Part shown: in pieces, positions 1 through 10,400 of the stretch
Layout of the letters: each line of letters opens with the position of its first letter
Position numbering within the stretch: the first letter of the stretch is position 1
Assembly (NCBI GenBank): GCA_019915015.1
Contig: JAHBBC010000018.1
Location: forward strand, 124,001 to 188,000
Source of the DNA: Auriscalpium vulgare
Taxonomy: Eukaryota; Basidiomycota; Agaricomycetes; Russulales; Auriscalpiaceae
Length of the DNA stretch: 64,000 nt
Direction of reading: 5' to 3'
Notes under the pieces: model-generated
The model's input: only the letters and a program-made list of their open reading frames with translations
The model's database searches: none
Told to the model about the DNA's origin: nothing
Program-made: the position numbers and the translations under genes

Positions 1-1
1 C

Positions 2-418
2 TACGCACACCCGGTCCTCACCGCGCGCGCCGTGCGTCTGCAGGCCGAGCTCCCGACGATCCAGAACGTGCGCGGCCTGTCGTTCGCGGGCGCGTGGACG
101 CGGTACGGATTCCACGAGGACGGGTTCGCGTCGGGCCTGCGCGCCGCGCTCGCCGTGGCGCGCGGGTCTGGGCGCGCGCTGAAGTCCGACATCGAGGTGC
201 TGGATGCGGAGCGGGCGCATGCTAGCGACGTCGGACGGCTTGCGGGTGCGTTCGCGGCGTTTGAGGGGTCCGGCGCGAGAGAGCTGGTGGGGAGGCTTCT
301 GGTGCCCGTGCTGCTGGGTCTGCAGATCGTGGTGTATTGGGTGCTGGCGCGGGCGGGCAGGCTGCAGTCCGTCAAAGGGAAGTCTGCCAAAGGCAAGGAG
401 AAAGCAAAGGCGGATTGA
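2..418 (+). CDS. Flavin amine oxidase (COG2907 type), C-terminal part; 5' end outside window
   Basis: The open frame enters from the left edge and stops at 416-418, giving the last 138 residues. It starts with YAHPVLTARAVRLQAELP and contains FAGAWTRYGFHEDGFASGLRA, which is the C-terminal FAD-contacting segment of the predicted NAD/FAD-binding amine oxidase family COG2907. These flavoproteins act on amine- or lipid-like substrates that are mostly unknown. After it come a hydrophobic stretch (LLVPVLLGLQIVVYWVL) and a lysine-rich tail, which suggest membrane association at the C-terminus. The frame is clean, unlike the broken copies near 6-7 kb and 13-14 kb, so this is the best candidate for the functional parent gene. 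Substrate and full length cannot be judged here. Confidence 0.75.
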   Translation, partial: YAHPVLTARAVRLQAELPTIQNVRGLSFAGAWTRYGFHEDGFASGLRAALAVARGSGRALKSDIEVLDAERAHASDVGRLAGAFAAFEGSGARELVGRLLVPVLLGLQIVVYWVLARAGRLQSVKGKSAKGKEKAKAD

Positions 419-420
419 GG

Positions 421-1089
421 CTCGTGAGGACGTCGCAACTCCTGTTTGACTATTGATTTGGCCTACAGTACTCTGTTATTTTGTGTGTGAAGCACGGAGA
501 AACACATCGCATTGCGCTCCGCAGTCGTTCTGCCACTTCTGCGACTGACATGGTGCGGTCCAGGCCCGCCAAGTCCCTTCGTTGGCAATGCATCCGGCTC
601 AAGCTCGCAGTCGATTCTGCTTTCGAATTCGAAGTGCGCGTGCTGCCTCCCGCGGTGATGCCGATGCCAGTTGGTCCCGAGGCTTCGTGCATTCCACTGG
701 TCCCACACACCGAGGCGCACGCCATGAGCTGACCCTCGTGCTCTCGAAGCAAGCCTTGCACGACCAATCACAACATGCACGGGTGTGTTTCTGCTCATGA
801 GCGGAGTCAGACAGGGGGGAAACGGCGGAGACTGAGTTCATTCGCGGGGCACGTGTAGTACACGAGGTGGACGCATCGATATCCGCATCGCAGGATATCA
901 GCCCCCTCACCAGGCGGGCACTTTCCCAGTTAGCCAGAAAAGTCACTCTGTCGCATGCTGGTCTTGCTTAGTGGTGGAACGACTGTCTTCCGCGCAAGGT
1001 CGGCAACGGAGACTAGTCTTGCTGGTGATGTCCAGGTAAACAATGACGGGGAATATTCGCACTCCGAGTCGAAGGAGGCAGGCAGCCGA
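421..1089. other. Region without a supported gene; 3' flank shared with the amine oxidase copies
   Basis: No convincing gene. The first 150 bases after the amine oxidase stop (a block around GTGTGAAGCACGGAGAA and the GCGACTGACA that follows) recur after the decayed copies near 7.05 kb and 14.05 kb, so the duplicated unit includes 3' flank. A short dispersed repeat lies at 981-1016 (see its own entry). Confidence 0.5.
981..1016 (+). repeat. Short dispersed repeat, copy A
   Basis: About 36 bp built around CTTCCGCGCAAGGTCGGCAA followed by GGAGACTAG. Closely similar blocks occur at 16651-16686 (same strand) and 31441-31475 (opposite strand). Read on the opposite strand, two of the three (this one and the one at 31.4 kb) encode ADLARKTVV, and the third encodes VSVADL and then diverges, so the block may come from a coding sequence or from a degraded transposable element. 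Confidence 0.5.
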
Positions 1090-1111
1090 GAAGCCGATAT
1101 CCATTCGTCGC

Positions 1112-1168
1112 CGGACGGTCCGGGCCCAGACTTTTGGGCGGCTATGTGGCCCACTTGGTTGAAAAGTG
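1112..1168 (+). promoter_or_regulatory. Conserved upstream block of the coiled-coil gene array
   Basis: A roughly 55 bp block containing GGCCCAGACTTTTGGGCGGC and then ATGTGGCCCACTTGGTTGAAA precedes copy 1 of the array. It is nearly identical before copy 2 (2479-2531) and weaker before copy 4 (about 4355-4430). Its position 85-140 bp ahead of the first exon and its conservation suggest a shared promoter element. No experiment supports this. Confidence 0.4.
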
Positions 1169-1252
1169 AGCGTGGCTCCAAGTCGCCTGCTCTCCATTGA
1201 ACCGCATCCTTGCCCCTTCAATTCCCATCCCATCCCTCCCACCGCAACAATC

Positions 1253-2084
1253 ATGGCTCAGGCGGGTGCACAAGCTCTGCCGCTGCCGAACTGGGGCGAG
1301 GTTTCGCAGTCGTTGAACACACTGTCAACGAATATGGCTCTCGTGCCCAACACCGCTCCCGTCATCCAGGCGCAAGCCCTCGCCGACCTGCAGGCCTCCG
1401 TCGCTGCCCTGCAAGGCGTGAGTATGACTCTGACAACGCCGAAATCATGCTGAACCTACGTCTGTCAGCTTCCCAACATGATGCGGCAGCTCACGGACCA
1501 ACTCGCTGCTCTCAACGGGAAAGTCGACGCCCAAAATGTCACTTTCAACGGGAAAATCGACACTCTCACCGGGAAAGTCGACGCCCAAAATGTCACTTTC
1601 AACGGGAAAGTCGACACTCTCAACGGGAAAGTTGACGACCTCACCGCGAACGTCGCCGCCAACAATGTCTCACTGCAGGAGGTTAGCTTCAACCCTCCTG
1701 ATTGTTTTGCAGACTGATTTAGTCCTTGCATAGCTCACGAGAACTGTAACAATTCTGGACTGGAAGTACGCTGCCTCAATGCCTTACAACTCCATGTCAG
1801 TTGTCTCACTGAGTGATCACATTTTCTCCAGGTCCGAAGCTGCGAACATCTGCGCGCGAAATTCGCGTTTGAGGCTGACTGATGATATCACTGCAATCCC
1901 TGTGCATCCTGGTGAACCCGCGTGGCCGGAGAATTTTGTCTACCCTAATTCACGCAGGGAAATCTTGTCGCTATCGAACGACAGCCTCAAGCTCATTCTG
2001 AGGAGATATAGACTTTCAACAGATGGGCATGTTCTTGACAAACAATGCAGGCTTGCGGCGTTCATTTGTGGCATCCAGGAGTGA
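1253..2084 (+). CDS. Coiled-coil protein of an unrecognised fungal family, array copy 1 (intact)
   Basis: Four exons: 1253-1417, 1469-1681, 1734-1765, 1832-2084, giving about 221 residues. The ATG is followed by AQAGAQALPLPNWGEV. Exon 2 encodes repeated segments such as GKVDAQNVTFNGKIDTL, with a seven-residue hydrophobic period that fits a coiled coil. The last exon encodes a conserved C-terminal block (EPAWPENFVYPNSRREI, ending in LAAFICGIQE). I believe this layout (variable heptad stretch plus fixed C-terminal block) recurs among basidiomycete hypothetical proteins, but I know no function. It is the only one of four tandem copies with start codon, splice sites and frame all intact. No signal peptide or membrane segment is visible. 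Confidence 0.65.
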
Positions 2085-2607
2085 AAGGATGTAGGCAGGG
2101 TCTTGTTTGTCCACATAGTCACAATTGTTTATCATGAAGAGCCTGCATGCAACTCTTATCAAATTCTTGTCTCTGAGGCTGAGGCTGATGCGCGCGTACA
2201 TAAGTCCACTTCTGCAGTCCTGAATCAATTTATAGCCACGGTCTGGCAGTGCCCCAACCCTGTGAAACTGCATTCTCTTATATAAACCGGGGGTTGCTCG
2301 CACGCGCGTCAGGCCTAGTACTGAACGCGGCGGCTGATGATAGTCGATCAACCTAACCCCATATTCTTTTCACGAATGGCACCCATGCTCAGAGCGAAGA
2401 CGTTGACACCATCCCGCAGCCCGCATAGAATCTGTAGTATGTATAACCTCTATCACGCATCATACGCATTTTGTCGCCGGACCGTCCGGGCCCAGACTTT
2501 TGGGCGGCTATGTGGCCCACTTGGTTGAAAAGCGTGGCTCGCCTGCTCTCCATTGAACCGCATCCTTGCCCCTTCAATTCCTATTCTATCCCTCTCACCG
2601 CAAAAAC

Positions 2608-3569
2608 ATCGCTCAGGCGGGTGCACAAGCTCTGCCGCTGCCGAACTGGGGCGAGGTTTCTCAGTCGTTGAACACACTGTCAACGAATATGGCTCTCGTG
2701 CCCAACACCGCTCCCGTCGTCCAGGCGCAAGTCCTCGCCGACCTGCAGGCCTCCGTCACTGCCCTGCAGGCCTCCAGCACTGCCCTGCAGGCCTCCGTCG
2801 CTGCCCTGCAAGGCGTGAGTATGACTCTGACAACGCCGAAATCATGCTGAACCTACGTCTGTCAGCTTCCCAACATGATGCTGCAGCTCACCGGCCAACT
2901 CGCTGATCTCAGAGGGGACGTCACTACCCTCAGAGGGGACGTCACTGCCATCAGAGGGGACGTCACTACCCTCAGAGGGGACGTCACTACCCTCACCGGG
3001 GACGTCACTACCCTCAGAGGGGACGTCACTGCCATCAGAGGGGACATCACCGCCCTCACCCAGAATGTTGCCAACCTTACCGTGGACGTCGCCGCCAACG
3101 GTGCCACACTGCAGCAGGTCAGCTTGCACCCTCTTGATTGTTTCGCAGACTGATTTTAGCCCTTGCATAGGTAAACGACTCTGTAGAACTGCTCAACTGG
3201 AAGTACGAATGCCTTACACTCTAAGTTGATCGTCTCACTGAGTGATCACGTTATCTTCAGAGATGAAGCTGCGGACATCCGCACCCGCAACCGATATTTG
3301 AAGCTCGAGGACCCTATTACGCCAATCCGCGTTCGTCCCGGCCAACCCCCGTGGCCGGATAATTTTGTCTACCCTGCTACATGCCAGGATCTCAAGGCCA
3401 TGAGTTATTCACTTCTACCTAGTGTCATGGGTTCCGGCATCTGAACATGATCTCGCTAGCCCACAATCACCTCAATATTCTCCTCGACGGGTATCAGCTT
3501 CCCAGATTGGGGACGGTTGTTCAGAAGACAAGCAGGCTTGCGGTCTTTATTTGTGGCAGTATTCAGTGA
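2608..3569 (+). pseudogene. Coiled-coil family, array copy 2 (start codon and one splice donor lost)
   Basis: Its exons match copy 1 closely: 2608-2814, 2866-3117, 3171-3202 and 3261 onward. The initiator ATG of copy 1 is ATC here (2608-2610), so translation could begin only at the internal ATG at 2689, which would delete 27 residues. Near 3400 the last intron, whose counterpart in copy 4 has the donor GTGAGTT, has ATGAGTT instead. Read straight through, the frame stops at 3444; if the intron were still removed, it would continue to the stop at 3567-3569 with the normal ending RLAVFICGSIQ. Exon 2 has become a tandem array of 21 bp units. It is probably a pseudogene, although a shortened protein is possible. 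Confidence 0.6.
2905..3060 (+). repeat. 21-bp tandem repeat encoding coiled-coil heptads
   Basis: About seven direct copies of a 21 bp unit of the type CTCAGAGGGGACGTCACTAC plus one base, each encoding LRGDVTT or a close variant (LTGDVTT, IRGDVTA). There is no spacer between units, so it is an in-frame coding minisatellite and not a CRISPR array. Copies 1 and 4 of the gene family lack this unit in this form, so it expanded after duplication. Confidence 0.8.
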
Positions 3570-3789
3570 AAGGGTATAGGCAAGGTTTTGTCCGCACAGT
3601 CACAATTGTATGTCATGAGTACAGTAGCACGTTGCGGCCGAGACGTGAGCGCCCGGCGCCGAGCGCCAAGGCTCAAGCGGTTGAAAAGCCAGTCACGTGG
3701 CCGCGACATCTCGCGGCCTCGCACTCTCAATTCAAAGTTCTTCGCTCGGACGTCCGGCCATCTAACCCTCCAACCCCAACCCCTCCTAC

Positions 3790-4340
3790 CGCAACTGACA
3801 TGACTTGGCGGGGAGCAAGTTGTCTTTCGGTCGCTGAACTGTCTGGCAACGAATATGGCTCACGTTCCGAACGCCGCTCCGGTCGTCCGACGACGTCCAG
3901 ATGCCCGCACAGGTCCTCGCCGACCTGCAGGCCTCAGCCCCTGAACTTCAATGGACATAATGCTGAAATTACGTCTGTCAACTTTTCAACGCGATACGGC
4001 AAATCATGACCCAAGTTACCACCCTCACCGGAGCGTTGGCACCCTCACCGGGAGTGTTGGCACCCTCACCGAGAAGGGTCAACACGATGGACGAAAAGCT
4101 CAGCGCGCTCGACACGAAGGTCAATGGATGAATAGCTCACTGCGCTGGACACTACATAAGGTCAGCACGATGGATGGATTCGATGGAAAGCCCGCCGCAC
4201 TCGACACTGCGGTCAATATTCCAGCTGTGCCGCACTCCAGGAGGTCATTTCTCACCTCCTATATCTTCCGCTGGACTGATCGTGACCTTTGTGCAGCTTC
4301 ATGCGACTGTAGCGCTTCCGAGTCAACTTCAAGCACGGTG
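3790..4340 (+). pseudogene. Coiled-coil family, array copy 3 (remnant)
   Basis: Recognisable fragments of the family occur in order but in shifting frames: the 5' leader, the segment matching NEYGS/ALVPN, the CTCGCCGACCTGCAGG stretch near 3920, heptad-like CACCCTCACCG units near 4020-4070, and a piece resembling the exon 2/3 border near 4240. The conserved C-terminal block is missing, and the conserved upstream block of the next copy follows at once. No continuous frame can be built. Confidence 0.5.
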
Positions 4341-4564
4341 CGAACGAACGAGTCAACGTGCCGGACGGCCCGGACTCGGTTGTGCGCGGCTTATGTGGCC
4401 CAAATGTGGCCCACTAGTTGGGTTGAAAACCAAGCGACATCTCACCGGCACCTACACCGCATTCCTACTACCTCCCAAACCCCTTCCATCTCTTTCACCG
4501 TAACCGGCATAACCCAGGCGGGGCACAAGCTGTCTCTCGGTCATTTAACTGTTTGTCAACGAAT

Positions 4565-5431
4565 ATGGTTCTCCTTCAGAACACTGCTCCGGTTGCCCAG
4601 GCGCAGCCTGAGCCTGTCCTGCAGCTGGCCGACCTACAGGCTGCCGTCCCTAAACTGCAGGCCTCCGTCGCTACACTGCAGGCTGCCGTCGCCAAACTGC
4701 ATGGCGTGAGCCTAACTCTTACTGAGCCGACATCATGTTGATGTCAACTTCCCAACGCAATACAGCATTTTACGCGCCCGGCCCAAGTCACCACCCTCGC
4801 CGAGTATGAAGATGCCGCCCTCATCGAAAATTTTGCCACCCTCACCGAGAATGTTGCCACCCTCACCGGGAAGGTTAACACATTCGACGAGAAGGTCAGA
4901 GCGCTCGACGAGAAGGTCAACACAACGGATGAAATGCGGTCCGCATTTGTTGCCATCCTGGAGGTTAGCTCTCAGCCTCCTATCTTTTCACAGGACTGAT
5001 CATGGCCCTTGCACAGCTCGACCGGACATTGACGCTCATTTCCTGGAAGTACGATGCATCGATGCCTTATTTTTTATGCCGGTAGTCTCACCGACTTATC
5101 GCATATCTTCAGCATTGGAGCTTTGGAAATTCGCGAGCACAACTTGCGTGTGCATCTCGACGATGCAATCACTCCGATCCCCGTGCATCCTGACGAACCC
5201 GGGTGGCCGGATGGTACCATGTACCCTGCTACACGCAGGGCCATCTTCACAATTGACAGTGAGTTATCCAACTCTACGCGACCTAGTCTCTGTCCATCAA
5301 CAATCTCGCTAGCGCACAATGAGGTCACCGTGCTGCTTAACGGATATCGACTGACAACAACTGGGGGGATTGACGATAAAATTCGGAGGCTTTCGTTGTT
5401 CATTTGTGGCACTAGTAATGCGGGGCCGTAG
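4565..5431 (+). pseudogene. Coiled-coil family, array copy 4 (start codon lost; shortened form possible)
   Basis: Segments matching the family: 4565-4705, 4766-4963, 5017-5048, 5113-5258, 5313-5431. The position of the copy 1 start codon reads ATA (about 4508) and the frame behind it is shifted, so the first usable ATG is at 4565. The first acceptor has changed from CAG to CAA, but a CAG 15 bases further on keeps the frame. The C-terminal exons are intact and end in RLSLFICGTSNAGP. The 54 bp intron at 5259-5312 is a multiple of three, so its retention would not break the frame. It could still make a protein lacking the first 30 residues; I call it a probable pseudogene. Confidence 0.5.
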
Positions 5432-5790
5432 GCAGCCTCAGGCTTGTTCCGAGCTGTTCGTAGTAAATCTTGTTGGCAGTCCCATTTTTTTGTGTATGAT
5501 CATCTCCCACATGCAATATCATTGATGTTTAACCCACAATCCTCACGTCCTGCGTTGCTTATGCGCTCTATGTAGCCAGGATGTAGTAGCCTGCTCAATA
5601 TATTATTATCTGACTTGTGAGCTGTCGTCCTCGATTACGGCAACTGCCGTACCCCAACCTGCGGACGTGAAGCAATCGCAACCTCTCGACCACATTCTAC
5701 CTCATTACCCCCTCAGCGCCACACCTCTTCACTGGACGTGTACCAATGCTGAACTACTGCATGCGAGCCGCAGTCGGCCTCGCGGCAACA
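5432..5790. other. Spacer without a supported gene
   Basis: Between the coiled-coil array and the first amine oxidase pseudogene. AT-richer than its surroundings; nothing recognised. Confidence 0.4.
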
Positions 5791-5799
5791 TGGGTCCTC

Positions 5800-7015
5800 C
5801 ACGTTGGCGTTTCGGATAGGCTGCTGAACGACGGTGCGTTCTCCAGCTCTTGGATGAGCAGACCATGAGGTGTAAATCTAAGAGGCGGATGCCCTACCAG
5901 GCAGCCACGCCAACGCGGTCTCTACCTGGGTACTTATACCTGAATACGGCAAAATCGATGGCGACACGTACGTTGGCCTTCAATCTTTCCTACACAACGA
6001 CGCTGAATCTGGCGTTCTTCATACAGCGGATTTGTATGCAATCAGTCTCGTCGTCGGTATTCATCGGATGTCCCCCGGATCATCCTGCATGACCTGAATC
6101 CCATCACCTATCCGACCTTCCTGCCTTTCCTGCGGAGCAAGCCTAGGGCGTCCGATTCAACGCGCGCCGTGACCGAGTTGGGTTCATTCAGGGATGATTA
6201 TCTGCTGGTGCGTGGTGTGAGTATCTATACATACTAGATGGCACGTTGCTTTGACGAACACGCATATATCCCATGACAGTACCTGTCTGGATGACCGCCA
6301 GACGTATGCGCGCTAGATGTACGCGCGCTGGACTGGACACCCGTGCGTGTCTATATGCTTTACTGGGGCTATATGCTAATTGGGTGATTCGACAGATACA
6401 GTTCTTGCACAACATCATCTCCTGCAAATCGCAGGAAACCCGTCTTGGTTGACAATTAAGGGCAGCAGGTCCGTCTTATCTATGTTCTTGTCACGAATGG
6501 CACCCTTGCTCACAGCGTTGCTAGGGTGCAGCAAGAAGTTGACACCATCGGATCCGCTCTTCCTGCCCCGCAGCCACATGGAATTGTATGCATAACCTCT
6601 ATCACACATCAAACCCCATCGCTGATCCCACCCATTCTTCCCAACCAAGACTACGTGGACGCGTCGAAGACCGGGACATACGGCGTCGACCTCGCCCGCT
6701 CAACCCGCTCACACCGCCCAAGCCCGAAGGTGCTCGGTCACTGCTCCTACGCACACCCGGTCCTCACCGCGCGCGCCGTGCGCATGCAGGCCGAGCTGCC
6801 GATGATTCAGAACTGGAGCCCGGACGCGGTACGGGTTCCGCGCGGACAGGTTCGCGTTAGAGTCGGGCCAGCGCACCGCGCTGGCGACGTGGGACTGCTT
6901 GCGCCTGCGTATAGAGTGTTTGAGCCGTCCGGCGCGAGGGCGATTGTGGGAAGGCTTCTGGTCCTCGTGCTGCTGGGTCGGAAGATCGTGGGTATTGGCT
7001 GCTCGCGCAATTGAA
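5800..7015 (+). pseudogene. Decayed COG2907 amine oxidase, copy B
   Basis: Short stretches in family order but different frames: a segment matching the N-terminal FAD-binding region near 5850-5950, NPSWLTIKGSRS near 6437-6475 (family: WLTIKGGSRSY), LTALLGCSKKL, and the C-terminal part from about 6650 (YAHPVLTARAVRMQAELPMI, then a frame break and ARAIVGRLLVLVLLG). The GAWTRYGFHEDG segment of the copy at 2-418 is replaced by out-of-frame sequence around 6815-6850. Stops and frameshifts rule out a product. Confidence 0.65.
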
Positions 7016-7431
7016 GTTCGTGAGTACACCGCATCCTGTCGATTCTCGGCACTTTGACGATGTATATGTGTGAAGTACGGCGAAGCATCGCTTCACGCTC
7101 CGCAGTGTTCTGAGGTAAAAAGCGAGCTTGATAGATATATGTAATGCGGGGGGGTGGAATTGGTTGGCCAGCGCGCACGCTGCAGTCGGTGCGGGGCAGG
7201 CAACTGAGAAGCAAGCTCAGTGCACATGTAGTCCACATTCAACCGAGCGTCCTGAGTCGTCTCCTCGTCTAGACTGGTCGAGATTCGAAAACCGGCGTTT
7301 CTCGATGGCTCCGAAATTTAGTTGATCACTGTGTAAATGATACACAAGCGTCTACAGTTAAACTGCCTGGCAGGGGACTCCGAGCGCTGAAGGCGCTGTG
7401 TTCCCTCCTGGTCACGACTCCTACGGCTACC
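7016..7431. other. Spacer upstream of the EF-hand gene
   Basis: The first 100 bases repeat the amine oxidase 3' flank; the rest should hold the promoter and leader of the gene starting at 7432. No clear TATA box. Confidence 0.4.
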
Positions 7432-10400
7432 ATGTCTGTCTCTCGGTTTTTCCACAACATCAGCCATCCCAAACTCAAGCGGGGGCACTCGGCCGACGAA
7501 CTTGGGCAATCTCCGACTGATTCGGCACCTCGGCGGCCGGCTCCTCGTGCTTTGACACTGGCAACACCTGGCGATCCCGGCTTGAGCACGTCGTCTACCC
7601 TGCGTAACTCGTCGCCACTATCAACCAGCAATAAGCCAACGTCTGCAGATGGCTACGTCGCCAGTCCAGAAGCGGACGCAACCGGCGAGCCAGACTTGGT
7701 TCCGGAAACCAGCTCACCTCCCGTTGGCGCGTTCACGTCCACTCTTGTCGTTGCCTGGGACCAAGTGAAGAATGGCCCCGAAAGCGCTCCGGACGGTATC
7801 CGGGTGGTTAACGATGCCGGTAAGTTCGTCCTTGCTACGTCCAGGCGAAATGGAAGTCACCCGTTGGCAGAGGACAGTGTGGATGCGGCACTAGACGTCA
7901 AAAATACATATGCACCGCTCGTGACAGCAGCTGTGACCGTTTTTGAGGACACTGGTATCGCTCAGCACATAGAGGATGGGATCGATCACTTCTTCGAGGG
8001 CATGCCGGTCTTCATGAATGCTCTCGATGCTGTTGCGGAGATACATCCATTCATAGCAGGTATGTGGATCTTCAAGTTGACATTCTCCGTGGCTAGATTT
8101 GGAGATTTACGCTGGTCCGCAGTCGCCGTCATGGCGTTCAAGACTGTGTATACCCTCGAGGTGAAGCGGCGCGGCAACGAAAAGAAGGTCATCGCTCTAT
8201 ACGTGGAGATGAAGGACCTGATGGCCGTTCTGCTCCAGTAAGGGGATGTATCTTCCTGATGTTCTTGCCTTCTCACCAGGCTTTCGCTGTCAGATTGCAG
8301 GACATTCGAGACGAGAAAGTTGTCGCACCTGACAAGACCACCATTGAAGATCGCCTGAAGAGTCTCGTCGAAAAGACCGCGGAGGACATCAAAACATGCT
8401 CGAACGCCTGCGACACGTATTGCAAGAAGAAACTGCTTGCCAAAGTCTTTCAGGGCCCACTCTGGGACACCAAACTTCTTTCATTTGTCGATGTGTTCGA
8501 GAAGCGGCGCACCGCGATCGAATTCGCCCTCTCCATCCACACCACAGAGACTTTGGAGGCAATGACCGCCAAGCTCAGCAATGTCGACAACTCGACGAAA
8601 CAGGTCAATGCAAAGTGCGTCTCCATCATGTGTACGGAGTTATAGCCGCAGTGATGACCGCGCCTCAGGATCGACGTCTTGATGACGATGTTTGAAACTC
8701 TCGTCAGCAAGGAGCAGAAGACGGTTGCCGAGATAGTAGCAGCCAACGGCGGTGCGAAAGCTGTTCGCAATAATGACAAGATGCTTGCGACGCTCGACAG
8801 TTCGGTGGCGTTTGCCACCCAGGAGTCGAGGATTCGATCCACTGGAACTGCAGCGCTGGAAGAATTGAGAGACGACCTCATGGAAGATCCAGACTCCGCC
8901 GTGGTCAAGAACATGGTTGTATTTTCGCGCAAGTTCGAAATCCAGAAACGACAGATCATCGACGAGATCGCGCTTGTCGTCCGGCGAGAGACTGACCGGA
9001 TCATCAAAGAGGTGACGACGGGGGCCCATGATCGAATTCTTGACAAGGTCAGTACGAGCTGCGCTTATTTAACTCGTGCATTTGTCTGACGTGTGCGCTG
9101 TAGTCGATCCATGACATTTGGAAGGAGATGGTGATTTACAGTCACACTCTCTCCCGGAAATTGTATTCGAAGCTGACATCTGTGACAGGGTTGGCGCGGC
9201 AATGTGAAGGCACGCCACTTCGTACTAGCCCTTCGAGACTACTACCTGGAGAAGATGCAGGACGAGACACCGAAGATCAAGGGCATCACCGTTATGAAGG
9301 ACGACAAAACTGATACGGACGCATGGGCTATCAAATATATCGATGTCGGACGCCTGCAGCGCATCCTGGAGGCATTTGACGACGACGCCTCAGGGTTCAT
9401 CACCGTCAGCGAAGTGAATCGCTTCACAAGCAGTCGCCCGATTGACTGGAGGTAGGCTTTAGAAAGTCCCGTTTGTCGTTGACGACTCATTTGTGGGTAG
9501 CCTACCTCATTGGATTGCGTACTGGGCGACAGGTATGCTTTGAAGGACTGCGCATGATCGGACTTGGAACTGACGTGATGAAGGATGGCGTTCGACTATC
9601 ATCGACTACGCGAAGAAGATAGAGATGTTATTTTTGAAGATGGAAGCAGTCCATGCGAAGCTGCTGCCGGCTAACAGACACCATATTGATCAATACGATA
9701 AGTGGGTATGGGAGGCCGTTCACCTTCTGTCGGCGACCGTCAAGAATGCGAACACTGCCAATGCTCATCAAGACAAGTTCGCGAAGTACGTTGAGGCAGA
9801 GGAGAACCGTCTCCGCGAGAACCTGAGAGCAGTAGATTATTTCATCGATGATGACAATACCGTTACGCTCATTTCTGGCATCGGGCGCATCGAAAAAGTG
9901 GGTGAATGCATACCGCCCCGGAATTGTGTATTGACAACCTTGTCAGAATGCATTCCCTCTGCTTTATCTGCTGCTCAATCGCCACTACGAAATCATGAAA
10001 ATTGGAACAACGAAAGTGCTCTCCCCTTATGAAATTTTCGATGCGAGCAACAGTATTATGCATGTCACGAATGCTCTCAGAAGCCGCATGAGGCACCTAC
10101 AAAGTTAGTTTCTATGCGCTAATTATTGAGGGAGCATCCTTTGACTTGGAACCTCAGACATATTTACGCAGCAGAAGATGGATGTTGCGAAGCAATTCGA
10201 AAACTTTGCATGTGGTGTGGTGAGTCGGATATCATTTCGACTGTCTGTCGTGTTGCTGACCGAGTTACAGTTCAAGTACTTTTATAAGGAGAGCGACCTC
10301 TTGACGCCCGAATACCTGAGGAGTCTAGGGTCAGACACCGTCCCGTACGATGGGTCCAAGGAAGAGTTGCCGCCGATTGAGATCCTCCGGTTGCCGTTCA

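Noticed and set aside
2566..2850. A longer N-terminus for array copy 2 beginning at a TTG
   Set aside because: Fungal nuclear genes start at ATG; comparison with copy 1 shows the true start position now reads ATC.
2905..3060. Regular direct repeats that could look like a CRISPR array
   Set aside because: The units are contiguous, have no spacers and encode heptads in frame; the organism is a eukaryote.
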